A stretch of DNA of 64,000 bases from Henriciella sp. AS95 (GCF_038900055.1 NZ_JBBMQM010000001.1:3658001-3722000), one strand, 5' to 3'; numbered from the stretch's first letter, positions 44,123-53,502 are shown. Notes: generated from the sequence alone by a model not told the origin. A program made the numbers and translations.

Positions 44123-45217
44123 ATGACGTCAGCAGCGGTGAAGCAATCGATACCACTAGAGATTCCGGGGCGCGGCGCGGACGCTGCGCAGGAATCATTC
44201 CGCATATCACAGCAGGCGCTTGCCCTGATTGAGGAACACAACACACCGCCCTTTCCGGAAACGTATGCGTTCTGGTACTCCTACGTTTCCCGCACCAGCG
44301 AAAATCTTGTCAACGCCGTCGACAGAATGATTGGCGGACATGCCGACATCAGCAAGTATGAGATTGATGAGCTGTATAATGCGCACCTGAAAGACGACTC
44401 GGTCTCGCGCGCCAATGAACGCATCGGCAAGAAATTCAGCGACCAAATGTCGAATGTCGTCGACCTGGTTGCTGGCGGCGCGAACGCCAATGACGACTTT
44501 GAGAAGAAACTGAACAGCATCAGAGCAGACCTGCCTCATCAGATCACCCAGGATGGCCTGAAGCAGATTCTCGGCCGGCTGCTAGAAGAGAACCAGCAGA
44601 TGGCTGAGCGCAGCCGCGCGCTGCATGACGGACTGACGAAGTCCCAGGAACAGATTGCCCAGTTGAGCACCGAACTCGACGATGTTCGCAAGCAGAGCAC
44701 GCGAGACTCGCTGACCGGCATTGCCAATCGCCGCTCATTTGATGACCATCTCGAACAATCGATCGAGGCTGCAACCAAAACCGGCGAGAGCCTCTGCCTT
44801 GTCATGGCCGATATCGACCATTTCAAAACGGTCAACGACACGTTTGGTCATCCGGTCGGAGACGATGTGCTGAAGGTGTTCGCGCATCTGGTGCGCAAGA
44901 ACGTCAAAGGCCGCGACCTCGTCGCCCGCTATGGCGGAGAGGAGTTTGCGATCATCCTGCCGAAGACGCAGGCGCAGGCCGCCTTGAAGCTGATCGACGG
45001 CATTCGGGAGCAGTTCAGCCAGAAACGCCTGCTCTTGCGCCAGTCTCGCGAGAAACTCGGCCAGATGACAGCCTCCTTCGGGATCGCCGCCTTCGAAACC
45101 GGACTGAACGCCGCTGAATTCATCGAGAAAGCCGACGTCCAGCTCTATCGCGCCAAGCGCACTGGCCGCAACAAGGTCTGCGTGTCTGAAATCTCTGACG
45201 AGACTATTTCCGAGTAG
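44123..45217 (+). CDS. Diguanylate cyclase (GGDEF)
   Basis: 364 aa. The N-terminal half (about 1-150) is a helical sensor or dimer domain with no recognised ligand-binding fold, followed by a coiled coil (about 150-192) and a GGDEF domain (about 193-355). The active-site motif is GGEEF (271-275), with DSLTGIANRR at its start and DIDHFKTVNDTFGH. It should make c-di-GMP. The inhibitory RxxD site is not intact (K-G-R-D at 262-265). It precedes the flagellar region, fitting a motile-sessile switch role. The last 14 bases overlap the convergent FliJ-like gene. Confidence 0.9.
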   Translation: MTSAAVKQSIPLEIPGRGADAAQESFRISQQALALIEEHNTPPFPETYAFWYSYVSRTSENLVNAVDRMIGGHADISKYEIDELYNAHLKDDSVSRANERIGKKFSDQMSNVVDLVAGGANANDDFEKKLNSIRADLPHQITQDGLKQILGRLLEENQQMAERSRALHDGLTKSQEQIAQLSTELDDVRKQSTRDSLTGIANRRSFDDHLEQSIEAATKTGESLCLVMADIDHFKTVNDTFGHPVGDDVLKVFAHLVRKNVKGRDLVARYGGEEFAIILPKTQAQAALKLIDGIREQFSQKRLLLRQSREKLGQMTASFGIAAFETGLNAAEFIEKADVQLYRAKRTGRNKVCVSEISDETISE

Positions 45218-45554
45218 CGACAATCTCTTTCAGGCTTTGCTCCGACCCGAAGGCCTGCTTCAGCAGGTTTCGGCGGATCGCCAGCGTTTCCTCGCATGTC
45301 GCGACGACGGACTTCTGGGCCTCGATCTGCCCCAGTATCCGTTGAGAGTTTCCGAAACGGTCTGACAGGCTGAGGGCCGCGTAGTCCTGCTCTGTACCGC
45401 CCGGCGCGGCGCGAAGCTCAGCTTCGAGCGCGGCCAGTTTCGCCTTCGCTTCATCGAGGCTCATCTTGGCCTGCCCCATCGCCTGCTCGGCATTCTGGCG
45501 GCGTAGCGCGACGAGTTTGGTAAGCGTCCGGGCCGTTTTCGGTTTCATCGCCAC
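45204..45554 (-). CDS. FliJ-like coiled-coil flagellar protein (candidate)
   Basis: 116-aa highly charged helical protein: KTARTLTKLVALRRQNAEQAMGQAK at the start and repeated Ala/Glu/Lys/Leu heptads. FliJ is a small coiled-coil component that links the FliI-FliH ATPase to FlhA, and this gene lies six bases downstream of flhB in a run of export genes. Size and composition fit, but FliJ is poorly conserved. It could also be a FlhB-associated protein of another family. An ATG at 45548 is an alternative start. Confidence 0.55.
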   Translation of the reverse strand: MAMKPKTARTLTKLVALRRQNAEQAMGQAKMSLDEAKAKLAALEAELRAAPGGTEQDYAALSLSDRFGNSQRILGQIEAQKSVVATCEETLAIRRNLLKQAFGSEQSLKEIVATRK

Positions 45555-45559
45555 CCCCC

Positions 45560-46633
45560 TTACAAGTGCTCTTTTAGCCGGTCGACGAAGCTGATGGCAG
45601 CGGCGACGGCGGCAAAGTGCTCAGGGTGGATTTCTTCATCGATATCCACCAGGCGGTAGATTGATCGTGTGGATGGCGGATCGCGGTAGATCGGCACGTC
45701 ATTGGCCATCGCGACCTCGCGTATACGCGCCGCCATATGGTCCACGCCCTTGGCGACGCAAACAGGTGCCTTGCTGGAATCCGGGTCCCATTTGAGGGCA
45801 ACCGCATAGTGCTCGGGGTTGACCATGACGACAGTGGCGTCGGGCACATTCTGCATCATCTGGCCTTTGGTAATCTTGGAGGCCTTCTCTCGGCGGGACT
45901 GCTTCATGTGAGGGTCGCCCTCGGACTGCTTGACCTCTTTCTTGACCTCCTCGCGCGTCATCTTGAGCTGGTTGGCGTGCATCTGACGCTGGATGGGCAG
46001 GTCAATCGCCGCCAGGACGAACTGGAAGGCGCTGACGATCAGGATGAGCAACATCACCTGAGAGAATGTGTACTGGAAGAATTGCGAGAGCTGGACGGCG
46101 CTACTGGCGTAATAATGCTCGACAAAGAAGAGCAGGAAGACCGCGGCAAGAAAGCCGACGAACATCATCTTCGCGGTATCCTTAGCGAAGTCGAGCAGCC
46201 CTTTGGGACCATACTTCTTCTTCAGGTTCTCGGCCGGATTCAGCTTCTTCATGTCCGGCTTGATTTTCTTGGCCGAGAAAGCGATCGCCCCCTGCAGGAT
46301 CAGCGACCCGAGTACGATGACAAACAGGACGATAAAGATGGGCAGGGTCCACACCAGGACGCCCGCGAGCCAGTTCCAGGACGCGTCAGCCTGGCCCTCG
46401 AAAATGTCAGCGGCGTAACCGTCTGCGTGGTAGAAGAGCGACTGGAACTGGTTGAAGATACCGCCGCCGATGATCATTCCGAACAGGCCGGCGGAGATCA
46501 CCAGGCCCGCCATCAGGGCGAAGGAATTGGCCTCTTTTGACTGGGCGACATTGCCTTCGCGGCGCGCTTCGCGTTTTCGCTGCTCAGTGGCCTCGAATTC
46601 CTTTTCACCGCCACCATTCTGGTCTTCAGCCAC
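45560..46633 (-). CDS. flhB: Flagellar export switch protein FlhB
   Basis: 357-aa export gate protein. Four membrane helices (about 36-215) are followed by the cytoplasmic domain. FlhB normally self-cleaves between Asn and Pro of NPTH to change export from rod-hook to filament substrates. Here the motif reads VMVNPEHYAVAL (Asn272-Pro273-Glu274-His275), so Thr is Glu; the scissile Asn-Pro and His are kept. It follows fliR by 18 bases. Confidence 0.95.
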   Translation of the reverse strand: MAEDQNGGGEKEFEATEQRKREARREGNVAQSKEANSFALMAGLVISAGLFGMIIGGGIFNQFQSLFYHADGYAADIFEGQADASWNWLAGVLVWTLPIFIVLFVIVLGSLILQGAIAFSAKKIKPDMKKLNPAENLKKKYGPKGLLDFAKDTAKMMFVGFLAAVFLLFFVEHYYASSAVQLSQFFQYTFSQVMLLILIVSAFQFVLAAIDLPIQRQMHANQLKMTREEVKKEVKQSEGDPHMKQSRREKASKITKGQMMQNVPDATVVMVNPEHYAVALKWDPDSSKAPVCVAKGVDHMAARIREVAMANDVPIYRDPPSTRSIYRLVDIDEEIHPEHFAAVAAAISFVDRLKEHL

Positions 46634-46651
46634 GCCGTCTCGTCCTCTTCG

Positions 46652-47410
46652 CTAGAGCCAGCCGATCAGGGATGGGATTCGGTCCATCCAGACCATGAGG
46701 ATTGTGGAGACAGAAACGGCAAGAAGCAACATGCCCGCCCCCACGATGAAGGGGGCACCGACAAACGCCACCATAAGAGACGGCAGCGCGCGGTTTATGA
46801 AGCCGAGGCAGATATTGTAGAGCAGGTTCACCGCGACGAAGGGCCAGGCGAGCAGAACCCCGAAGGCAAAACCGCCAAACGCGCTGCGCACCAGGAACAT
46901 CGGATCGATGCCCGACATCAGTCCGACCGGTATCTCACTGTAGAGCTCGGTGAAGCGGACAAAGACGCTGATATGATAGTCCATGGTCAGCAGCAGGGCC
47001 GCCCCTGCCATGGCCATGATGTTCGCGGTGATGGCCTGGGCTTCGGTTTCCAGCGCAATGCCCAGCATCTGAGAGAAGCCGACGACCTGGGCGATGAGCG
47101 TTCCCGTGATGGACAGGATCCAGATCGAGAGGCGCAGGAGCACGCCGAGGAAGAGGCCAATCGTCGCCTCTACGCCGAGGATAACGAAGAAGCCGGGCAA
47201 GCCTTCGATGACAGGCGTCGTGATGACACCGGCCGCTGCGAGGGCTGTCGCAAAGGCGATGAGAAGTCCGATCCGGGCGCGCGCGGGAACGGTCTGTTCG
47301 CCAATCCCCGGCATGAGAAAGACGACAAAGGACAGCCGCGCCATGATGATCATGATCAGCGCGATCCAGCCTGTCAGCTCCGCTGTCAGGGCGACCTGTG
47401 CGGGCATCAC
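46652..47410 (-). CDS. fliR: Flagellar export protein FliR
   Basis: 252-aa integral membrane protein of the export gate, with about six hydrophobic segments. Family blocks include MIIMARLSFVVFLMPGIGEQTVPARARIGL (about 19-48, with the conserved PG) and the mid-protein VVGFSQMLGIALETEAQ. It overlaps flhA by four bases (ATGA), so translation is coupled. Confidence 0.93.
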   Translation of the reverse strand: MMPAQVALTAELTGWIALIMIIMARLSFVVFLMPGIGEQTVPARARIGLLIAFATALAAAGVITTPVIEGLPGFFVILGVEATIGLFLGVLLRLSIWILSITGTLIAQVVGFSQMLGIALETEAQAITANIMAMAGAALLLTMDYHISVFVRFTELYSEIPVGLMSGIDPMFLVRSAFGGFAFGVLLAWPFVAVNLLYNICLGFINRALPSLMVAFVGAPFIVGAGMLLLAVSVSTILMVWMDRIPSLIGWL

Positions 47411-49485
47411 ACCACGCCGACGATGTACGGCTTGCTTCTGGAGCCAATTTCCTCATAGGCGAGGACAGAATTGCGGATGCCCTTGCTGGAGAGGACGGTT
47501 TGCAGGAAGCGGCGGCGGCGCGATGAGGTCGCGATGGCAGCCGTGACACCCTTCTGGGCAAATTCATTGAGCTTGGTCTGAACCGAATTGGTGAGGTCCC
47601 CGAACATTTCGGGCGGAAGCGCGACGTCGGAGCCACCATCTTCCTTTGTGACTTCATGCGCGCTGAACTTCTCTTCCCAGACAGGTGAGATCTGGAGCAG
47701 TGGCAGGCGGCCCTCCTGATCCTGCAGGCGGTCCACGATCTGGAAGCCGAGGCGCTGGCGCACAAGTTCAACAATGCGGGACGGGTTGGACGACTGGGCC
47801 TTGGCTTCGCCAATGGTCTCGACGATGAGGAAAAGATTGCGGATCGAGACGCGCTCTTCCAGCAGCAGACGCAGCACGGCGAGGAGCTGTTCCGGCGTCA
47901 CCTTGCCGGGAATGTACTCGTCGAGGAAACGCTTGTTTGCGGCGGCCCGCTCAGCGTCGCTGATCCGGGTCAGCGCGTCGAGCGTGTCCATCATGACAAG
48001 GCGGGTGAAGACTAGCGAGAAATTCGACTGGATGACTTCCAGCATATGCGTGGCGAGCACTTCGGTCGCTTCGATGGCGGGAACACCGGCGGCGGCGAGT
48101 TCCTGCTTGCTGGTTGTCGGAAGCCAGCGGGCCGAAGCCTTGTAGACGGGCTCCTTCACGCGCTCACCGGTGAGGTGAGGCAGCTGCTTGTCCTCCATCA
48201 GCGCCAGCACATTGCCTGGGCGCAGCGTCCCGCCATCCACCTTCACGCCCTGGATGCGGATACGGTAGGCATTCTTGGCGAGGGTCGGATTGTCCGTCAT
48301 GCGGATCGACGGCAGGACGAAGCCATACTCCTCAGCGATGTAACGGCGGATCTTGTCGATCCGGCTTTCAAAGCCGTCAGACCCCTGCAGCACGAGCGCG
48401 ACAAGGTCTGGCGCAACTTCAAGGTGGATCTCGTCGGAATGGATGGAATCGCCAATGACCACCGGTTCGGGGGCTTCGAAGGCGTTCGCCTCGGCTTCTG
48501 CGGCTTCCTTGGCCTTGTCGGCCTGCCGGATGAAATAGGCCGCGGCACCGAAACCGGCAGCGGCCGCCATGAACGGGATGAAGGGCAGGCCCGGAAAAAG
48601 CGCGAACGTGCCAAGGATGCCCGCGACGATGGCAAGGGCAGACGCGTTGGCACCAAGCTGTTTCAGCAGGGTAACATCGATCGCGCCATCTTCCTTGCCT
48701 TTGGCCAGGAGCAGCGCGGCAGAGACCGATACGATGACAGCGGGGATCTGCGAGACGAGGCCGTCGCCGACAGTCAGGATGGAATAGTTGGCGAGCGCAT
48801 CAGTGATGCTGAGGCCATGCACGACGATGCCGAAACCGATACCGGCGATGAGGTTCAGCGCCGTGATCAGAAGGCCCGCAATCGCATCGCCTTTCACGAA
48901 TTTGGATGCACCATCGAGGGAGCCGAGGAAGGACGCTTCTTCCTGTTCCATCTGGCGACGTTTCTTTGCCTCTTCATGGCTGATCGCGCCGACGGCGAGG
49001 TCACTGTCGATGGCTAGCTGCTTGCCGGGCATGGCGTCGAGGGCGAAGCGCGCACCGACTTCCGCCATGCGGCCCGCGCCCTTGGTGATGACCATGAAGT
49101 TCACGATGACCAGGACGGCAAAGACCACGAGACCGACAAACAGGTTTCCGCCCATGATGAACATGGCGAAGCCCTCGATCACGCCGCCGGCCGCATGGGT
49201 GCCGGTATGGCCTTCAGAGATGATCAGCTTGGTCGATGAGACGTTGAGCGCGAGACGCAGGATCAGCGAGGCGAGGAGCACGCTCGGGAAGGATGAGAAA
49301 TCCAGCGGCTTCTCGATGAAGATCGAGGTGGTGAAGATCAGGATCGCGAAGGCAAAGGACAGGGTCAGGCCAATGTCCATGATCCAGGCCGGAACCGGCA
49401 GCACCATGACCAGAATGATCAGCATCAGGCCGATCGCCAGCAGCGTCGTCGGCTTGGCGAGATTCAAGAGGCTGGAAGTCGGCAT
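47407..49485 (-). CDS. flhA: Flagellar export protein FlhA
   Basis: 692-aa export gate protein with eight N-terminal membrane helices (about 15-320) and a large cytoplasmic domain (about 345-692) that docks chaperone-substrate complexes. Typical blocks are FPSVLLASLILRLALNVSSTK (about 66-86, compressed), FVKGDAIAGLLITALNLIAG (about 201-220) and IGSRSKPYIVGVV at the end. Length is normal. It is eight bases after fliQ and overlaps fliR. Confidence 0.97.
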   Translation of the reverse strand: MPTSSLLNLAKPTTLLAIGLMLIILVMVLPVPAWIMDIGLTLSFAFAILIFTTSIFIEKPLDFSSFPSVLLASLILRLALNVSSTKLIISEGHTGTHAAGGVIEGFAMFIMGGNLFVGLVVFAVLVIVNFMVITKGAGRMAEVGARFALDAMPGKQLAIDSDLAVGAISHEEAKKRRQMEQEEASFLGSLDGASKFVKGDAIAGLLITALNLIAGIGFGIVVHGLSITDALANYSILTVGDGLVSQIPAVIVSVSAALLLAKGKEDGAIDVTLLKQLGANASALAIVAGILGTFALFPGLPFIPFMAAAAGFGAAAYFIRQADKAKEAAEAEANAFEAPEPVVIGDSIHSDEIHLEVAPDLVALVLQGSDGFESRIDKIRRYIAEEYGFVLPSIRMTDNPTLAKNAYRIRIQGVKVDGGTLRPGNVLALMEDKQLPHLTGERVKEPVYKASARWLPTTSKQELAAAGVPAIEATEVLATHMLEVIQSNFSLVFTRLVMMDTLDALTRISDAERAAANKRFLDEYIPGKVTPEQLLAVLRLLLEERVSIRNLFLIVETIGEAKAQSSNPSRIVELVRQRLGFQIVDRLQDQEGRLPLLQISPVWEEKFSAHEVTKEDGGSDVALPPEMFGDLTNSVQTKLNEFAQKGVTAAIATSSRRRRFLQTVLSSKGIRNSVLAYEEIGSRSKPYIVGVV

Positions 49486-49492
49486 TCTGCGT

Positions 49493-49756
49493 CTATCCGG
49501 ATATCAGCGGGATCACTGAATTGTTGAAGAAGTTGAGCGCGACCGAGGTCATGTAGCCGAGCGTGAGAAAGAAAACGATGACGACGGCCATGATCTTGGG
49601 CACGAAGGTCAACGTCAGTTCCTGGATCGAGGTAAGCGCCTGCAGGAGACCGATGACGAAGCCGATGACCAGCGTCACCCCGAGAATAGGCAAGCTCATC
49701 AGGACGGCTGTCCAGAAGGCTCCCCGGAGGATTTCGAAGATCGCAAGTTCCGTCAT
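49493..49756 (-). CDS. fliQ: Flagellar export protein FliQ
   Basis: 87-aa protein with two membrane helices (about 14-36 and 50-75). The family pattern VLMSLPILGVTLVIGFVIGLLQALTSIQE (about 17-45) followed by TLTFVPKI is clear. It forms part of the FliPQR gate. fliP is not in the window. It lies between fliE and flhA. Confidence 0.95.
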   Translation of the reverse strand: MTELAIFEILRGAFWTAVLMSLPILGVTLVIGFVIGLLQALTSIQELTLTFVPKIMAVVIVFFLTLGYMTSVALNFFNNSVIPLISG

Positions 49757-49768
49757 CGAGCGGCGGCC

Positions 49769-50065
49769 CTAGACCGGCATCCGCAGGAGTTCCTGATAGG
49801 CTTCGACCACCTTGTCGCGGATCGTCACGGCTGCATCGAGGGCCAGCTCAGCATTGGCGAGCGCCTCGACCATGGCGTGCGGGTCCGCGCCGCTGACGGC
49901 CGTCTGGATAGCCGTCTGTTCGGCTTGTTGCAGCGTCTGCTTGAAAGCCGAGAAGCCTTCGGCGACAGCGCCGCCAGCCTCATCCGGCTTGGCCGCCTGT
50001 TTGGCCTGGTCGGCCGGTTTGACAGAGTTGAGGGCCGAGTAGGCCGAGAAGTTCACATTGGTCAT
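49769..50065 (-). CDS. fliE: Flagellar MS-ring/rod adaptor FliE
   Basis: 98-aa rod-base protein. The C-terminal half is the family signature: LQQAEQTAIQTAVSGADPHAMVEALANAELAL (about 45-76, compressed) and VVEAYQELLRMPV. It joins the rod to the MS-ring and is an early export substrate. It is nine bases after flgC. Confidence 0.94.
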   Translation of the reverse strand: MTNVNFSAYSALNSVKPADQAKQAAKPDEAGGAVAEGFSAFKQTLQQAEQTAIQTAVSGADPHAMVEALANAELALDAAVTIRDKVVEAYQELLRMPV

Positions 50066-50074
50066 GCAGGCCCC

Positions 50075-50449
50075 CTATCGCCGCAGAATGTCGAGCAGGG
50101 ATTTGTACATCGTACGCGCCTGCTGAAATGAATTGAGGTTTGCCTCATAGGTCCGGTTGGCCTCGCGCATGTCGGCCATTTCGGTGACCAGGGAGACATT
50201 GGACATGGTCACATAGCCATCGCCGTCTGCCATCGGGTGAGACGGGTTGAATTCGCGCTGGCCCTCGGTCTGGTCGAGCTGCACGCGCATTGCCTTGAAG
50301 GCTTCATTATTGCCATCGACAACGAGCATCTTCCGGCGATAGCCCGGCGTGTCGACGTTGGAGATGTTCTGCGAGGTGATGTCGATGCGTTCCGACTGGA
50401 CGCGCATTCCCTGCATCGCCTGCGCCATCGTATCCTTAATCGAATTCAT
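50075..50449 (-). CDS. flgC: Flagellar proximal rod protein FlgC
   Basis: 124-aa rod protein. The N-terminal motif SERIDITSQNISNVDTPGYRRK (about 19-40; the rod motif N-x-x-N-x-x-T-x-G-Y) and the C-terminal helix MADMREANRTYEANLNSFQQ are clear. It is 15 bases after flgB in a flgB-flgC-fliE order. Confidence 0.94.
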   Translation of the reverse strand: MNSIKDTMAQAMQGMRVQSERIDITSQNISNVDTPGYRRKMLVVDGNNEAFKAMRVQLDQTEGQREFNPSHPMADGDGYVTMSNVSLVTEMADMREANRTYEANLNSFQQARTMYKSLLDILRR

Positions 50450-50464
50450 GGATCTTCACCCTTT

Positions 50465-50812
50465 CTATTTCTTGCCCATCGCTGTGCGCAGCAGGTCGAG
50501 AGACTTGGTGTAGACGGTCAGCGCCATCTCATGCTGGCTCATCGCTTCGGCAGAGCGGTAAAGCTCCTGCTCGATGCTGACAGTGTTGCCATTTGGAGAG
50601 GCGGGCGTGTCGGCGCGGCGGATCTTGAAGTCCTCGCTACCTGAAGGATTTGTGGCCATGCGGGCCAGATAGTCCTGGAAGGATTCAAGCTCGCTGGCCT
50701 TGAACCCTGGATCATCGGAATGAGCGAGGTTTCTGGCCGACACACTCTGATTGTCCGCAGCATGGCGGGCCATCGCGCTATAGATCTTGAAGACATCCAT
50801 ATTCGAGAACAT
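50465..50812 (-). CDS. flgB: Flagellar proximal rod protein FlgB
   Basis: 115-aa rod protein. The rod motif is somewhat changed (QSVSARNLAHSDDPGFKASE, about 21-40) and the C-terminal amphipathic helix (AMSQHEMALTVYTKSLDLLR) is typical. It is the first gene of the leftward flgBC-fliEQ-flhA-fliR-flhB run and is divergent from fliI. Confidence 0.9.
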   Translation of the reverse strand: MFSNMDVFKIYSAMARHAADNQSVSARNLAHSDDPGFKASELESFQDYLARMATNPSGSEDFKIRRADTPASPNGNTVSIEQELYRSAEAMSQHEMALTVYTKSLDLLRTAMGKK

Positions 50813-50897
50813 GACGCAGTCTGCCTTGGTTAACTCTTTGGCAAAACTGGACCTGTACGTTGAATAAAAGGTTAATGGATTCGCGGGTTCTGTTTAC

Positions 50898-52220
50898 ATG
50901 TTGCAATTGGCTTCTTCCCTGCCGGACAGGCTGTGTCACCTCTGGGGCACCGTCACCGACGTGAGCCCGGGCGTCGTCTCGATCGCCGGCGTCAGCTCGC
51001 ATGCCGGGGTCGGCAATGAGGTGCTGATCGATACCCCCGAAGGCGGCGTTCGCGGGGAGATCCTGAACATCTCCGGCGAGCGCGTAACCGCTTTCCTGTT
51101 TGGCAATTCAGACGCCATCCGGATCGGGGACCGCGCTTATATCGATGAAGAAGCCACCGTTACGCCTGGCGACCACTGGATCGGCCAGATTATCAATTAT
51201 CGCGGTGAGATAGTCGGCGCCGAACAACCGACCCCGCCCAGCGGCGCGAGCCCGCGAAAGCTGCTCGCCAAGGCGCCGCCCAGCCATCTGCGCAACGGGC
51301 TCGGCCCGCGCCTGAAGACCGGCCTGATGGTGACCGACACGCTGATTCCGATCTGCCACGGCCAGCGGCTTGGCCTGTTTGCCGGTTCTGGCGTTGGCAA
51401 GTCGACCCTTCTCGGTGCGCTGGCCAATGGTGTTGAGGCTGACCGGATCGTGATTGCGCTGATCGGGGAGCGGTCTCGCGAACTGAATGAGTTTGCAACC
51501 CATACCCTGCCCGAAAGCGCGCGTGCGAAATCGGTCATCGTCACTGCGACCGCGAGCGAACCGCCGGGCGCAAAGAAGCGGGCCGCCTATTGTGCCATGG
51601 CGGCGGCTGAGCACTTCCGCGATCAGGGCCACCATGTCTTGCTGCTATTTGATTCGATTACCCGCTTTGCCGAGGCGCACCGCGAAGTCGCCCTGATCGG
51701 GGGCGAGACCCCTGCCCTGCACGCCTTCCCGCCCTCTACCGTCCGCACGATCGCAGAGCTCGCCGAGCGGTCTGGCCCGGGCGCAACGAGCCAGGGTGAT
51801 ATTACCGCGATCTTCTCTGTGCTGGTCGCCGGGTCTGACATGGAAGAGCCGGTTGCGGACATGATCCGCGGCATACTCGACGGCCATATCGTGCTCTCGC
51901 GCGAGATTGCCGAGCGTTATCGGTACCCCGCAATCGACGTGTTGAAGAGCGTCTCACGCGCACTTCCCCGCGCCGCCAGCGAACCAGAAAACCGTCTGCT
52001 GTCGGAGTATCGCCGCAACGTCGCGATCTATGAGGAAGTCGCGCCGATGATCCGGGCGAATTTATATGAAAAAGGCCATGACCTCGAAAGCGACCGGGCG
52101 ATTGAGCTCTATCCGCGTCTGGACCGCTTTGTCTCGGAGCAGAATGCCGGCGGCATCGAAGATGCGTTCTCGCATCTCTCGGGGCTGTTGGAAGCCGGCA
52201 AGGACGAGCCGAAGGGCTGA
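50898..52220 (+). CDS. fliI: Flagellum-specific ATPase FliI
   Basis: 440-aa ATPase that powers or assists type III export. Walker A is GLFAGSGVGKSTLLGAL (about 157-173) and Walker B is HVLLLFDSITRFAEAHREV (about 245-263). The N-terminal beta-barrel (about 15-90) and C-terminal helical part are both present. It is divergent from flgB. No clear ribosome site is seen before the ATG. fliH is not adjacent. Confidence 0.95.
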   Translation: MLQLASSLPDRLCHLWGTVTDVSPGVVSIAGVSSHAGVGNEVLIDTPEGGVRGEILNISGERVTAFLFGNSDAIRIGDRAYIDEEATVTPGDHWIGQIINYRGEIVGAEQPTPPSGASPRKLLAKAPPSHLRNGLGPRLKTGLMVTDTLIPICHGQRLGLFAGSGVGKSTLLGALANGVEADRIVIALIGERSRELNEFATHTLPESARAKSVIVTATASEPPGAKKRAAYCAMAAAEHFRDQGHHVLLLFDSITRFAEAHREVALIGGETPALHAFPPSTVRTIAELAERSGPGATSQGDITAIFSVLVAGSDMEEPVADMIRGILDGHIVLSREIAERYRYPAIDVLKSVSRALPRAASEPENRLLSEYRRNVAIYEEVAPMIRANLYEKGHDLESDRAIELYPRLDRFVSEQNAGGIEDAFSHLSGLLEAGKDEPKG

Positions 52221-52229
52221 GCTGTCGCT

Positions 52230-53063
52230 CTAGAGCAGGCTGAGGAAGAGGTTCTGGCTGCCAATCGCGCCAAGGCCCGAGCCGCCCCCTAGCAGCGTCA
52301 GCGCCGCATAGCCGGGCGTCGTCGTGGACGGGCCGCTATTGACGGTGTTCATCACGTGAAAGCGCTGCAGCATCTTGTCGACATTGTCGATATTGACGAG
52401 ATCGGACGCCCTTGAAATGCCAAGCACGCTCTGGAACTTGTCCTTCAGGATCTCGGCCTGACGGTCGATGTCGAGCTTGCCCATCTCTGAAGGCAGGTTG
52501 AGGGCGGTTTCAATCACCTGTCGGACCGGCGGACTGCCGAGGATACGATAGAGGATTGTGTTCTCGCTCGCCCCGGAGCCGGCAATATCAACGATCTTTG
52601 ACTGATAGTTCAGGCTGAGCCGCATATTGTCGTCGACTTCACCCACAGCCGCCCGAAACGCTGCCGTTTCGTAATTGTCGCCGATGGATTCGATCTGGTC
52701 GGCCGAGAGGCTGAGCGTGCCGTCTTCGAATTTGAACGTCTCGGAAAAGCGCGTGTAGTCGGCATTGTTGAGACGTTTCAGGAAGGTGCTCTCCGGCGTC
52801 ACAGCCTCGGTCAGCACCTTGCGGATGAACCCGCCTTTCCATTCCTCGCCGCCCAGGTCAAACGCGGTCATGGACACGCGCAGGAGGCGCTTGTCAGACA
52901 TGAAATCGTCGAGGCTGATCGGTTTGGACAGCTTTTCGGTAAGATAGGTCCGGTCGTTCTTTACGCTCGCGGAATCGGCAAAGCCTTCCAGCTGGCGATC
53001 ATATGTCGACTGGAGGAGTTTCCATCCTCCATAACCGGGCAGGGGTATGGCCGGCTGGAACAT
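52230..53063 (-). CDS. DUF1217 family flagellar protein
   Basis: 277 aa from the ATG at 53063; an upstream extension overlaps flbT and does not look coding. It shows the DUF1217 pattern with repeated helices: FMSDKRLLRVSMTAFDLG (about 52-70), FIRKVLTEAV, NNADYTRFSETFKF and DKFQSVLGISRASDLVNID. Members are common in alphaproteobacterial flagellar clusters and some are reported as hook-filament or secretion-related; the role is not settled. It starts four bases after the flbT stop. Confidence 0.84.
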   Translation of the reverse strand: MFQPAIPLPGYGGWKLLQSTYDRQLEGFADSASVKNDRTYLTEKLSKPISLDDFMSDKRLLRVSMTAFDLGGEEWKGGFIRKVLTEAVTPESTFLKRLNNADYTRFSETFKFEDGTLSLSADQIESIGDNYETAAFRAAVGEVDDNMRLSLNYQSKIVDIAGSGASENTILYRILGSPPVRQVIETALNLPSEMGKLDIDRQAEILKDKFQSVLGISRASDLVNIDNVDKMLQRFHVMNTVNSGPSTTTPGYAALTLLGGGSGLGAIGSQNLFLSLL

Positions 53064-53067
53064 CGGA

Positions 53068-53502
53068 TCAGGCGACCTTTGCCTCTTGCGGCATGCTATG
53101 GCGCAGGCCGGCATGGTTCAGAAGCTCTTTTTCCAGCTCAAGAACGTGTTTCAGGTGGCAGAGCGCGGAGTAATGGTTGCCGCGGCTCATCATCTCGCGC
53201 AGCTGGCCCATCAAGGTGGTGTCGATGCTGGAAAATGCGTCTTCCAGCCGGTCGATTTCCTTGAAGATCGCCGGAAGGACGGTGTCTTCGTTCAGGTCGC
53301 CCGTGATCAGAAGCTGGATCGCGTAATAGACCTGCTTGACGGGCGTATCGATATCTTCAGGGCGCAGCGCATCGCGGCAGCGCAGAACGCGTGCGTCGGC
53401 ATCGGCGACACGAAGGCTGGCTGGCTTGTCGCCATTCTCCAGAACGGCGCCGTTTACGACGACGCGTTCGCCAGCGGCGAGTTTGAGGATAAGACCGGAC
53501 AT
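53068..53502 (-). CDS. flbT: Flagellin post-transcriptional regulator FlbT
   Basis: 144-aa RNA-associated regulator. The family N-terminus MSGLILKLAAGERVVVNGAVLENGD (compressed) and LRPEDIDTPVKQVYYAIQLL (about 46-65) are recognisable. In Caulobacter FlbT binds the flagellin mRNA leader and limits its translation until the hook is complete, acting with FlaF. Its start shares one base with the flaF stop (TGATG). The flagellin gene is just upstream on the same strand. Confidence 0.93.
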   Translation of the reverse strand: MSGLILKLAAGERVVVNGAVLENGDKPASLRVADADARVLRCRDALRPEDIDTPVKQVYYAIQLLITGDLNEDTVLPAIFKEIDRLEDAFSSIDTTLMGQLREMMSRGNHYSALCHLKHVLELEKELLNHAGLRHSMPQEAKVA

